Assembly: GCA_012932295.1 (NCBI GenBank)
Contig: JAAONU010000019.1
Coordinates: 23,817,908-23,881,907 of the forward strand
Direction of reading: 5' to 3'
Length of the DNA stretch: 64,000 bases
Origin: Cyclina sinensis
Taxonomy: Eukaryota; Mollusca; Bivalvia; Venerida; Veneridae
Below the pieces are notes generated by a model, which searched no databases, was not told where the DNA came from, and was given only the letters and a program-made list of their open reading frames with translations. Position 1 is the first letter of the stretch; each line of letters begins with the position of its first letter. Below are positions 10,501 through 20,114 of the stretch, in pieces. A program made the position numbers and the translations under genes.

Positions 10501-13500
10501 TAGTACCACAAAATGTGTTGAGTGATCATTAAACTCTGATTATTACACTTTACATCACACAGTGACCTTGAAAGTTGTATGATTAGGTCAAAGCATTTAA
10601 TCATGATTGCACATTTATGTACCTCGCATTTCTTTTTTGTTAAGTATATTTACAGTCTGAACACAATTACAGCGAAACAAAATTATTCTGTACTATGAAA
10701 ACAAATTCGAACATGAAAAGTGAGATTTAACGAGGGGTTATTGACTGCAGTCATTTCAGTCACATAATAATATTCATGAAAGGTTTTTTGATATGTTGAT
10801 AATGTATAAAGTGAAAACACTGAATAACTGAACATGCAAGCGTTTACACAACACGTAAAAAATTAAATTTGTTGATTTGCATTATCACTTTGCAGACAAA
10901 ACTTGCATAATGTTTCCATGGTCTACTGGTTTTTAAAAGTGAAATTTTAATGTTTACACAGCTTGAGCACGTTCATTGCGTTCAAGATGATAAACAATGC
11001 ATTTGTTAAAACATAAAAATAAACAAGAAACATGGTTGTATCGTGTGAGTTACGTCTGTCCAATGATTTTTTAGGGTATCATGGCGCTTGTTATTGTGTG
11101 AGTAACATCTGTCCAATGATTTTTTATGGTATCATGGCGCCTGTTTACAGTCCTAAGGCTATATTTCAATTTGAAATTTTCAAAGTATTCGAGTGTTTCA
11201 TGGTCTGTAAAGAGAGCGTGTTATTTCTTGGCTGGCTTATCCATAAGAATCCAGAGAGTCTCAGTTTGCAAACATGTATATCATATTCATAACGTAAAAG
11301 TACAATATAACACAAGCTATATGCAAAATATGTTTTATGTCTGCCTTTAGGACGTGCACTGAGTAACATACAGGGGTAATAAAAGGCACTATGATGTTTT
11401 GATATTTTAACATATAAACGTATGGATTGTTAAACCAGTATCGACTGGCTGCTTATTTTTTTAACGGACAACGCAATTTTTTGTTCGCAGTTTTTTTCTG
11501 TCTTAAATGTGCTGTTTATATACCACGCACTCGTAGATAAGCTATATCTATTATCTCCTCTTCATCTGGCGCAAGTCAGACGTAATATTATCTCTTCGTC
11601 ATCTAGCGCAGGTCAGTCGTTATACTATCTTTTCGTCATCTGGCGCAAGTCAGTCGTTATATTGTCTCTTCCTCATCTGCCGCAAGTCAGACATAATATT
11701 ATCTTTTCGTCATCTGGCGCAGGTCAGTTGTTATATTGTCTCTTCCTCATCTGGCGCAGGTCAGTTGTTATATTGTCTCTTCCTCATCTGGCGCAGGTCA
11801 GACGTTATATTGTCTCTTCCTCATCTGGCGCAGGTCAGTTGTTATATTGTCTCTTCCTCATCTGGCGCAGGTCAGACGTTATATTGTCTCTTCCTCATCT
11901 GGCGCAGGTCAGACGTTATATTGTCTCTTCCTCATCTGGCGCAGGTCAGTTGTTATATTGTCTCTTCCTCATCTGGCGCAGGTCAGACGTTATATTGTCT
12001 CTTCCTCATCTGGCGCAGGTCAGTTGTTATATTGTCTCTTCCTCATCTGGCGCAGGTCAGACGTTATATTGTCTCTTCATCATCTGGCCAAGTCAGACGT
12101 TATATTGTTATTTCTTCATCTGGCGCAGGTCAGTGGTTATATTGATTCTTCCTTATCTGGGCCAAGTCAGACGTTATATTGTCTTTCCCTCATCTGGCGC
12201 AGGTCAGAGTTTATATTATCTCTTCCTCATCTGACGCAGGTCACACGTTACATTATCTCTTCCTCATCTGGCGCAGGTCAGACGTTATATTACCTGGCGC
12301 AGGTCAGACGTTATATTATCTATTCCTCATCTGGCGCAGGTCAGACGTTATATTATCTCTTCCTCACCTGGCGCAGGTCAGACGTTATATTATCTGGCGC
12401 AGGTCAGATGTTATATGATCTCTTCCTCATTTGGCCCAGGTCAGACGCTATATTATCTCTTCCTTATCTGGCGCAGGTCAGGCGTTTTATTCTCTGGCGC
12501 AGGTCAGATGTTATATGATCTCTTGCTCATCTGGCCCAGGTCAGACGTTATACTATCTCTTCCTTATCTGGCGCAGGTCAGACGTTATATTATCTGGCGC
12601 AGGTCAGATGTTATATTATCTCTTCCTCATCTGGCGCAGGTCAGACGTTATATATCTCTTCCTTATCTTGCGCAGGTCAGACGTTATATTATCTGGCGCA
12701 GGTCAGACGTTATATGATCTCTTCCTCATCTGGCCCAGGTCAGACGTTATATTACCTCTATCTTATCTGGCGCAGGTCAGACGTTATATTATCTGACGCA
12801 AGTCAGACGTTATATTATCTGACGCAAGTCAGACGTTTTATTATCTGGCGCAGGTCAGATGTTATATTATCTCTTCCCCATCTGGCGCAGGTCAGACGTT
12901 ATACTATTTTTTCCTTATTTGGCGCAGGTCAGACGTTATATTATCTTGCGCAGGTCAGATGTTATATGATCTCTTCCTCATCTAGCCCAGGTCAGACGTT
13001 ATATTATCAGGCGCAGGTCAGATGTTAAATGATCTCTTCCTCATCTGGCCCAGGTCAGACGTTATATTATCTCTTTCTTATCTGGCGCAGGTCAGACGTT
13101 ATATTATTTCTTCTTCATCTGGCGCAGGTCAGACGTTATATTATCTTTTCCTTTTCCGGGGCAGGTCAGACGTTATATTATTTCTTCTTCATCTTGCGCA
13201 GGTGAGACGTAATATTATCTTTTCCTTTTCTGTGTGCAGGTCAGACGTTATATTATCTCTTCTTTATCTCGCCCAGGTCAGACGTTATATTATCTCTTCA
13301 TCATATGGCCCACGTCAGACGTTATATTGTCCCTTCCTCATCTGGCCAAGGTCAGACGTTATATTATCTCTTCCTTATCTGGCCCAGGTCAGACGTTATA
13401 TTATCTCTTCCTCATCTGGCCCAGGTTAGACGTTATATTTTCTCTTCCTTATCTGGCCCAGGTCAGACGTTATATTATCTGGCGCATGTCAGACGTTATA

Positions 13501-15354
13501 TTATCTGGCGCAGGTCAGTTTATATGATCTCTTCCTCATCTGGCCAAGTCAGACGTTATATTATCTTTTCCTTATCTGGTGCAGGTGATCAGACGTTATA
13601 TCTGGTGCAAGTCAGATGTTATATGATCTCTTCCTCATCTGGCCCAGGTCAGACGTTATATTATCTCGTCCTTATCTGGCGCTGGTCAGACGTTATATTA
13701 TCTGGCGCGTGTCAGACTTTATATTATCTCCTCCTCATCTGCTTTAAATCATTTCCACCTGAAGCTGTAATTTGCTGTATCATGTTATTTGAATACGTCA
13801 TTAACAAGACCTTATGACCTTTTTGCACCTTACACGACCACTCTTTTACCAGACAAAGCGACTTCTACCAAGGTTATATTTTTCTTTCAAAAATGAGGCG
13901 ATTGAATGAAGTCTTAATTGTCTGACAGTCGAATAACACGTTTTTCTTAGGTATTTATTTCTTATGTCGGAAACATGTCGGAAAAAATTAAAATATTCCT
14001 CTATATTACGTTTTTATACAAACTTAACCGCAATAATAGCCCTTTTTAGCAACCAGTATATATTTGTTTACATGTTTTAATGTTGAGTTTATTTGAAGCC
14101 CTTTTAACAAGAACGTACGGATCTAGTGACCTACGGTATGACTATCAGCGTCAAGAGTCTTTCGACATAATACTCTATCTAAGTAACAGAGTGTGCAGTC
14201 TCTTTTAAAAAATGTTAATTTTATGGCGATGACATAATTTGAATGCCACAGGACCAACTCGTGCTTAGATGATACAGTTATTACATGCTACTGCCCGTAC
14301 TTAGCTAGGTTGACAGATTAACCGGCTTACAAGAAATGGTTCGAGAAAAGTTAAGGTACTTAGTTGATAGGACTCTTTAGATACCTCTATCAATGGTGCT
14401 GCCTATGGTACCGGGTCTGTGACTGATACATTGCTACTCAAATGTTTAATTTAAGAATTCAGTCTGTAAATGAGAATTCGCTGACTCTAGTAAAACTCTA
14501 GGTACACTGTTTTTATGAACTCTACCTTTTAAACTAGTCGAGCTATTACCTATTAGTGGCGGCGTGGCCGAGCGGTTAACGCGTCGGACTAGTAGTCAAA
14601 GGAATGCTAGCCGCACGGGTTCAAACCCAGTCAGGGGCAAGCCGTTATTTCCTTGAGCAAGAAACTTTACACTCATTGCTTAGTACCGGTTTGTCCCAGG
14701 AACAGATTCGACAGTGTGTCTATAAGCTAAAAGCTTCCTACACAATCGAACTAAAATAAATTTGGTATAAACTAGACTAGTCGAAATGCTAAATGCTTGT
14801 GAGTCCAGGCAGCGGAAGAAAGGATTAGCAGTGTTATTTTTCTGCTGTGTGAAATTGCAAACAATAATCCAAACATTAAGCTATTTAGTGGGTATATATG
14901 ACTAGCTACCATACCATCTTAATATTAAGCTTCGCTTTCCTTTCAGAAATTCGGTATAAACGGTGTCAACCAGCGCGGTCCAGCCCTTGTAACATCTTGT
15001 CCTCTTCAACAGGTCTAAGACTATGATCAAAAGCCCAAGAATTGTACATCCAATCAGTCGCCAAGAGCCCTCATCTCCTATATGATAGTTCAAGGCGAAC
15101 CCAAAATAAACAAAATATCCTATAAATAGCAAACCCTTTCCAAACAAAACAATCCGATCAAAGTTCTTTTCTACAGACGTTTGAATCTTTTTTACCAAAG
15201 TCACAGACTTGTTCGGTTTGGCAAACGTAAAAAATTTTTCTCTTCCACCAGTTTTCTTTTCTGAAAGGTCAAAATTGACCGCTGTAACATTTCCGTCTGT
15301 GTCCGTTTTCGCCGAGATGGTTGGTATTTCTGTCTTAACTTCTTCTAATTCCAT
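1330..15354 (-). CDS. SLC28: Concentrative nucleoside transporter (SLC28/CNT family), 5' part
   Basis: This is a sodium- or proton-coupled plasma-membrane importer of nucleosides. Three coding exons are seen on the minus strand: 15354-14915, 3928-3784 and 1521-1330. They join in frame (intron phases 2 and 0, all GT-AG) and encode residues 1-259. The product starts with a polar cytoplasmic N-terminus of about 67 residues, followed by hydrophobic helices near 68-88, 99-115, 148-167, 173-191 and 200-216. The order and sequence match CNT proteins: a FSxxRRK loop, then W..YW.MALQF, then FGEKYSDHPFVF (247-258), which corresponds to the conserved FVFGEKY..H.FAF motif before the first re-entrant hairpin. 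The catalytic core lies outside the window. Paralogue identity (A1, A2 or A3) cannot be settled. An upstream in-frame ATG at 15435 would add 27 residues, but the acidic MELEEV start is more typical. Confidence 0.88.
1762..1779. repeat. (GGAC)n microsatellite
   Basis: Four to five tandem GGAC units inside SLC28 intron 2. Similar GACGGACGGAC tracts often lie at the ends of bivalve interspersed repeats, but no element boundary is visible here. Confidence 0.6.
2977..3060 (+). repeat. tRNA-derived SINE head fragment
   Basis: The sequence contains TGGCGAAGTGGTTAGGG, which resembles a pol III A box, and a CTTAGAAACTAAG anticodon-arm-like hairpin. No clear B box follows, so it is a decayed fragment and not a tRNA gene. 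Low confidence. Confidence 0.35.
3098..3305. mobile_element. piggyBac-type MITE flanked by TTAA
   Basis: The segment begins TTAACCCATTAATGTC and ends with a near-complement, GGCATAAATGGGTTAA, so about 15-bp terminal inverted repeats abut TTAA on both sides. TTAA is the target duplication of the piggyBac superfamily. At 208 bp it is non-autonomous and has no credible ORF. It sits inside SLC28 intron 2. Confidence 0.7.
3784..3928 (-). CDS. SLC28: SLC28 coding exon 2
   Basis: The acceptor CAG ends at 3929 and the donor GTTTGT starts at 3783. The exon is 145 nt, phase 2 in and phase 0 out. It encodes residues 148-195: a hydrophobic helix (FLYVTMTMFMVVYIII), a short loop containing KTPENLRSL, a second helix and the basic end FSNNRRK. 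The split tryptophan codon TG|G joins it exactly to exon 1, nearly 11 kb away. Confidence 0.88.
4415..5421 (+). repeat. 45-bp satellite, forward array A
   Basis: About 22 head-to-tail copies of a 45-bp unit that begins GTGAAGTTGGCAGTAGCAGT. Units differ mainly at two adjacent positions (CC, AC or CG) in the middle and at one T/A site near the end. One unit near 5090 has an internal deletion. Because 45 is 15 codons, frames stay in register and give long artificial ORFs (repeating KLAVAV.AVAVNKN). The T variant puts a TAA in that frame, so only runs of A-type units are open. Confidence 0.9.
5480..6069 (+). repeat. 105-bp tandem repeat, copy 1
   Basis: About 5.5 tandem units of 104-106 bp, each containing CTGCGACTGTTTCTGACAC, CAGGAATTTTGGTGCCAATC and a GGACCCTCCC block. 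It separates forward array A from inverted array B. Unit divergence is modest. No coding function is apparent. Confidence 0.85.
6070..7084 (-). repeat. 45-bp satellite, inverted array B
   Basis: The same 45-bp unit as array A but in reverse complement, for about 1.0 kb. It ends abruptly at 7084, where the orientation flips again. Arrays A and B flank the 105-bp block as potential hairpin arms. Confidence 0.9.
7085..7701 (+). repeat. 45-bp satellite, forward array C
   Basis: About 14 forward units starting directly at the palindromic junction. The order of the CC/AC/CG variants over the last dozen or so units matches the end of array A, which shows that this array was copied with its flanking 105-bp block. 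Confidence 0.9.
7760..8350 (+). repeat. 105-bp tandem repeat, copy 2
   Basis: A near-identical duplicate of 5480-6069, displaced by about 2,281 bp. The 58-bp non-repeat linker that precedes each copy (5422-5479 and 7702-7759) is duplicated too. Confidence 0.88.
8351..9434 (-). repeat. 45-bp satellite, inverted array D
   Basis: About 24 reverse-complement units that follow the variant order of array B over most of their length, then continue slightly further. A few broken units trail to about 9490. The apparent 318-codon frame (8483-9439) is repeat-derived. Confidence 0.9.
9646..10420 (-). pseudogene. Tc1/mariner-like transposase relic
   Basis: Reading the minus strand from about 10420 downward, fragments in several frames show an HTH-like start (HQQVARQFGVNISTI), then TVRNRLRDNGLRSRPPYVG, EISHGVKSRL, YRDEILRPV and FQHDNARPCVARVCRDFL. 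All are typical of Tc1/IS630 transposases. The stretch that should hold the first catalytic aspartate (DESRF) is deleted, and there are several frameshifts, so it is inactive. It lies in SLC28 intron 1 in the same orientation as the gene. No terminal repeats were identified. Confidence 0.8.
11043..11150. repeat. 53-bp tandem duplication
   Basis: Two adjacent copies share GTGTGAGT, CTGTCCAATGATTTTTTA and GTATCATGGCGC, with a period of 53 bp and a few substitutions. Non-coding, in SLC28 intron 1. Confidence 0.7.
11550..13745 (+). repeat. 37-bp satellite with 26-bp deletion variant
   Basis: Roughly 60 copies of a 37-bp unit containing CGTTATATTGTCTCTTCCTC followed by ATCTGGCGCAGGTCAGA. From about 12290 onward, short 26-bp units lacking 11 bases (the TCTCTTCCTCA part) are interspersed, and GGCGCAGG often becomes GGCCCAGG. 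The first 0.6 kb is more homogeneous (TTGT type) than the rest (TTAT type). Frames of 100-260 codons here are repeat artefacts. Confidence 0.9.
14558..14775 (+). mobile_element. tRNA-headed SINE with V-SINE-like core
   Basis: The head has an A box (TGGCCGAGCGG, 14565-14575) and a B box (GGTTCAAACCC, 14618-14628), like a Ser/Leu-type tRNA but with a poorly paired anticodon stem. It is followed by CCTTGAGCAAGAAACTTTAC (14651-14670) and ACTCATTGCTTA, which resemble the conserved central core of the V-SINE superfamily, known in molluscs as the RUDI family. The 3' end is not well defined. It lies in SLC28 intron 1, antisense to the gene. Confidence 0.7.
14915..15354 (-). CDS. SLC28: SLC28 coding exon 1 with start codon
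   Basis: The ATG is at 15354-15352 and the donor GTATGG starts at 14914 (phase 2). The exon is 440 nt. It encodes residues 1-146 and two bases of W147: a charged, probably cytoplasmic N-terminus, then IVLFGKGLLFIGYFVYFGFA as transmembrane helix 1 and a second helix ending IIVLDLL. The open frame extends upstream to another ATG at 15435 through a hydrophobic, cysteine-containing stretch that I take as 5' UTR. Without transcripts, the longer start remains possible. Confidence 0.8.
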
Positions 15355-15435
15355 TATATACCGACACAATTGTACACAATATATACACACAATTATAAGT
15401 ATGTTCCATGCGTTTACACATCCGACATTAACCAA

Positions 15436-16380
15436 CTTAAGGTCCGTTAATCATGTTAAGAGAACCTGTTATTCACTGACGACTGATAACGTACACGTGT
15501 ATTTCTACTACATTAATTTACATTACAGTATAAAAAAGAGTATTAAGTTATATACTAGTCGAAGCATTGAAAATAAAGTATGCAATTGCTAAGGTTGACA
15601 GTCTATCTTCTATTTCTCAACTGAAATAAAATTTAATCATCTGAAGCTTCAAAATAAAACGATGACATCGATTAAAAAAATTCCTAGTCGTACACATATA
15701 AATGATTTAAATACTTTCGAATGTGTTCATAAAATATTTTGCCAAGTGATTTGTCAAACATTCAGAAGCTGTTTATAAATCTGTAAATATTAAGACATCA
15801 AAAGTCATCGTCTTACTACGCATCTGAACTCGACACCATGATATATATTTGACGGTAGATCACTGAAACTTAAAATCTATTTCCTAAATAGCTTTTTAAA
15901 AATTGATTTTACATAAAAATCATAATCAAAACAAAAAGTACCAAAGCATAATATTGAAATCTGTCACTGATGTTGATTTCAGTGAAAGCACGTGAAAAAC
16001 GGCGTGACACCATGTATGTAAAATCTGACGGTTACCTTTAATTCACTATCCAGCCAGCATATTTTGCTAAATTCTGTGCAAAGTAATATATTGTAATCGT
16101 AATGCAATTGTATGTAGAGGAATATTAAATGAATGGCCTTGTAATACGGGATTTATTGCACGTGTTATTTAAAAACGAAACAACGATACAAAATCGGCTT
16201 TTGTCTTTTTTAACTTTTTGCGCTTTTTATATAAGAACTGACAAAAGAGGATGCCCCACTGAATATGCCAAGGTCGAAATTACAACAGATAAAACTAATA
16301 ATATTCAAATATTTTACTATTCATACAACCATCTATGTTAATATTATAAAGTTATGTTAACATTTTGAACACATTTTAAA
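15436..16380. other. SLC28 upstream region
   Basis: This should contain the 5' UTR and promoter of the minus-strand transporter gene. The sequence is AT-rich and has no repeat or coding signal I can support. A 70-codon frame at 16129-16341 resembles nothing known to me. Confidence 0.4.
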
Positions 16381-17250
16381 TTACAAGAGGACCAGATGGT
16401 CCTGGATCGCTCACCGGAAAAGAAACTGCTAAACAACTGGTGGAGTGGGGTGGGGATCGGGGCAGATGGTGGCACCTAAGGAATGTGTCAAATGGCAGTT
16501 CAAATACCACATTAGACTTCAAAATGAAATATTTTAAAACCAATAAAGAAGGTCAACAGTTCAAGGTCTACCACAGTCAAATTTGAAGTCGGTATGGAAA
16601 TAGTTAAAATTTCAAAGACAAGGCAGCAGGTAGGTCAAGGTCAGCCAAGTTCCAAGTTTAAGTCTGCATGCAAATTTATATAAATAGTTAAAATTTCAAT
16701 GATGTAGCTTCAAAAATCAAGGAGGGTTGGTCAGTAGGTCATTTGAAGGTCAAGGACAAAAGTGGATGATGGTTAAATACCTTCATATCCCATCCAATGT
16801 TTTTTTCTGAGGGAGTGGGGGTTCCCAGGTGAGTATGGGGGATAGGTACCCTGTGAGAATCAAGATCTTCCAAAGCCCATGTAATTACCTAGGCAAATAA
16901 GATTTTTAAAAGTTTTTCCGTATATAAGTCAATGTAAAATCAAGTGAACCCTTGACTCAGGCAAATTCTGACCCCACAGCCATGATTTATACTACTTGAG
17001 GTCTACCAGATGATGCTATCAACCAAATATGTAAGCTCTGGGCCTTGTCGTTTCAGACAAGAAGATTTTTTAAGTTCTTCCTTTCAGTTGCCATGGCAAC
17101 CAGAGTTCTTCATGGAATTCCATTTTTAATGTAACTTTGAAAGAGGGCCAAACAAGGATCGTTTCTGTAAAGTTTAATTGCAACTGACCCAGTGGTAGAA
17201 CAGTAATTAATCTAATATGAGTTCATTAGAGTTTATTTACATTCATTTTA
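16381..17250. repeat. Degenerate interspersed repeat of bivalve type
   Basis: It opens with ACAAGAGGACCAGATGGTCC and GATCGCTCACC, then has repeated TTAAAATTTCAA...AAGGTCAAGG segments with an internal period of roughly 100 bp. It ends in a block with GCCATGGCAACCAGAGTTCTT. I recall the opening as a common interspersed repeat in bivalve genomes. There is no coding capacity; boundaries are approximate. Confidence 0.5.
17087..17100. promoter_or_regulatory. Perfect palindromic RFX X-box match
   Basis: GTTGCCATGGCAAC matches the consensus X-box bound by RFX factors, which drive ciliary genes. It lies 10.7 kb upstream of the dynein start and about 1.7 kb upstream of SLC28, but inside an interspersed repeat. 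Function is unproven. Confidence 0.35.
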
Positions 17251-17759
17251 AATATTTCTGAATAAAAACAGTGGGTGAAGCTTTCCTTTCACTTGTGATA
17301 TACACAAAGCAGCTTGAAATATTTTTTAAGTAACCTGCACAACCAGTCATGTTTTATGGTATTAAAATACGGACAAATTAACTTGATCCGCCTCAAATGG
17401 GAAAAAAATCCGATGATAAACATCCAATTCATTCAAATTTAGATATATATATATTGCGAGCTTAAGCGACATTCCATTTAAAGTTTTATTACGCATATTA
17501 TTTCCTAGTAAATGCACAAAGCGTAGATAAAAGTAAAATAGATGTCAGCCTGCTAAATCCTGTTCATTTTGAACGTGGGAGTATTCGTTACCATATCAGT
17601 TATGTCAACTGAGCCATTGAAAAAGATACTTTTGTTAATGTAGCTTAATCTGAGTTTCCATTGGAATCAGAAAGGAAATTAGTTTTCTAACATTCAGAGA
17701 AGAATACAATGGAAAAAATTAGCTGCACAAGTTATTATAAAGCAACATTCACATGTAGG

Positions 17760-20110
17760 AACTAGTGGGAAGTTGGCAGCACCAGTAATTAGTAGCAGCT
17801 GTAGGTAAAACATGAAGTTGGCAGTAGCAGTAATTAGCAGCAGCTGTAGGTAAAACATGAAGTTGGCAGTAGCAGTAATAAGCAGTAGGTAAAATATGAG
17901 GTTGGCAGTAGCAGTAATTAGCAGTAGGTAAAATATGAAGTTGGCAGTAGCAGTAATTAGCAGTAGGTAAAATATGAAGTTGGCAGTAGCAGTAATAAGC
18001 AGTAGGTAAAATATGAAGTTGGCAGTAGCAGTAATTAGCAGCAGCTGTAGGTAAAACATGAAGTTGGCAGTAGCAGTAATTAGTAGTAGGTAAAATATGA
18101 GGTTGGATGTAGCAGTAATTAGCAGTAGGTAGAATATGAGGTTTGCAGTGGCGGTAAAAAGCAGTAGCAGTAGGTAAAACGTGAAGTTACCAGTAGCTGG
18201 CAGTAACAGAAGGTAAAACGTGAAGATGGCCGAAGCAGTAGCTGTCAGTTGCAGTAGGTAAAACGTTAAGTTGGCAGAAGAAGTAGTTGGCAGTAGCAGT
18301 AGGTAAAACATGAAGTTGGCCGTGAAGATGGCAGTACAGTAGGTAAAACATGAAGTTGGTCGTAGCAGCAGCTGGCAGTACAGCAGGTAAAACGTGAAGT
18401 TGGCCGTTGCAGCAGCTGACAGTACAGTAGATAAAACGTGAAGTTGGCAGTAGCAGCAGCTGGCAGTACAGTAGGTAAAACGTGAAGTTGGCCGTAGCAG
18501 CAGCTCGCAGTACAGTAAATAAAACGTGAAGTTGGCCATAGCAGAAGCTGGCAGTACAGTAGATAAAACGTGAAGTTGGCCGTAGCAGCAGCTGGCAGTA
18601 CAGTAGATAAAACGTGAAGTTGGCAGTAGCAGCAGCTGGCAGTAAAGTAGGTAAAACGTGAAGTTGGCCGTAGCAGCAGCTCGCAGTACAGTAGATAAAA
18701 CGTGAAGTTGGCCATAGCAGAAGCTGGCAGTACAGTAGATAAAACGTGAAGTTGGCCGTAGCAGCAGCTGGCAGTAGAGTAGGTAAAACTCGAAGTTGGC
18801 CGAAGCAGAAGCTGGCAGTTCAGTAGATAATACGTGAAGTTGGCCGTAGCAGTAGCTGGCAGTAGTAGTAGGTAAAATGTGAAGTTGGCCGTAGCAGCAG
18901 CTGGCAGTACAGTAGGTAAAACGTGAAGTTGGCCGTAGAAGCAGCTGGCAGTACAGTAGATAAAACGTGAAGTTGACCGTAGCAGCAGCTGGCAGTAGCA
19001 GTAGATAAAACGTGAAGTTGGCCGTAGCAGAAGCTGGCAGTATCAGTAGATAAAACGTGAAGTTGGCCGTAGCAGCAGCTGGCAGTACAGTAGATAAAAC
19101 GTGAAATTGACCGTTGCAGAAGCTGGCAGTACAGTAGGTAAAACATGAAGTTGGCCGTAGCAGCAGCTGGCAGTACAGCAGGTAAAACTTGAAGTTGGCC
19201 GTAGCAAAAGTTGGCAGTAGAGTAGGTAAAGCGTGAAGTTGGCCGTAGCAAAAGCTGGTAGCAGAGTAGGTTAAACGTGATGTTGGCGGTAGCAGCAGCT
19301 GAAAGTAGCAGTAGGTTAAACGTGACGTTTGCAAACGAAGTAGTTGGTAATTGTAGTACGTAAAAGGTAAAGTTCGCAGTAGCAGTAGTTGGCAGTTGCA
19401 GTAGGTTAAACGTTAAGTTGTCAGTAGCAGTAGCTGGCAGTAACAGAAGGTTAAACGTGAAGTTGACAGTAACAGTAGTTGAAGGTAAAACGTTAAGTTG
19501 GCTAAGAAAAAGTTAGCCGTAGCAGAAGCTGGCAGTACAGTAGGTAAAACGTGACGTTGACAGTAGCGGTAGCTGGCAGTAACAGTTGGTAAAACGTGAA
19601 GCTGGCAATAGTATAGTTGGTAATTGCAGTAAGTAAAACGTGAAGCTGGCAGTAGCAGTTGCTGGCAGTATCAGTAGGTAAAACATGAAGTTTGCAGTAC
19701 CAGAAGCTGGCAGTTGCAGTAAGTAAAACGCTAATTTGGCAGAAGAAGTACTGGGCAATAGCAGTAAGTAAAACGTGAAGTTGGCCATAACAGAAGCTGG
19801 CAGTACAGTAGGTAAAACGTGATGTTGGCAGTAGCAGCAGCTGAAAGTAGCAGTAGATAAAACATGAAGTTGGACGTAGCAGTAGCTGGCTGTAGCAGTA
19901 GGTAAAACGTGAAGTTGGCAGTAGCAGTAGCTGGCAGTAGCAGTAAGTAACTGTGATGTTTGCAGTAGCAGTAGCTGGCTGTAGCAGTAGGTAAAACGTG
20001 AAGTTGGCAGTAGCAGTAGCTGGCAGAAGTAGTAGGTAAACGTGAAGTAGGCGGTAGCAGTAGTTGGCAGTAGCAGTTAATAAACGTGATGTTTGCAGTA
20101 GTAGTTAACA
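17760..20110. repeat. 44-bp satellite related to the 45-bp family
   Basis: About 50 degenerate units of roughly 44 bp, with the shared start GTGAAGTTGGCCGTAGCAGC followed by AGCTGGCAGTACAGTAGGTA. The GTGAAGTTGGCxGTAGCAGT core is common with the intronic 45-bp satellite. The first part (17760-18180) has a divergent AGTAATTAGCAGTAGGTAAAAT form. A 546-codon minus-strand frame (17694-19334) crosses the array. Since 44 is not a multiple of 3, it rotates through all frames and is open only because the unit is nearly stop-free on that strand. Confidence 0.85.
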
Positions 20111-20114
20111 ACAG

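Larger units (their letters stand above)
3929..14914 (-). other. SLC28 intron 1 (10,986 bp), filled with satellites
   Basis: The phase-2 intron is defined by the exact codon split between exons 1 and 2. It contains the 45-bp/105-bp composite satellite (4415-9434), a Tc1-like relic (9646-10420), a 53-bp duplication (11043-11150), the 37-bp satellite (11550-13745) and a V-SINE (14558-14775). The stretches 3985-4414, 10421-11042, 11151-11549 and 13746-14557 show nothing I recognise. Confidence 0.8.

Noticed and set aside
11509..13817. Several plus-strand frames of 100-260 codons (LIWRRSDVILSLPHLAQV-type repeats)
   Set aside because: They come from the 37-bp satellite; different frames give the same repeated peptide in rotation and none has a non-repeat domain.
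14558..14640. Functional tRNA-Ser/Leu gene
   Set aside because: The anticodon stem does not pair properly and the sequence continues into a SINE core, so it is a retroposon head.
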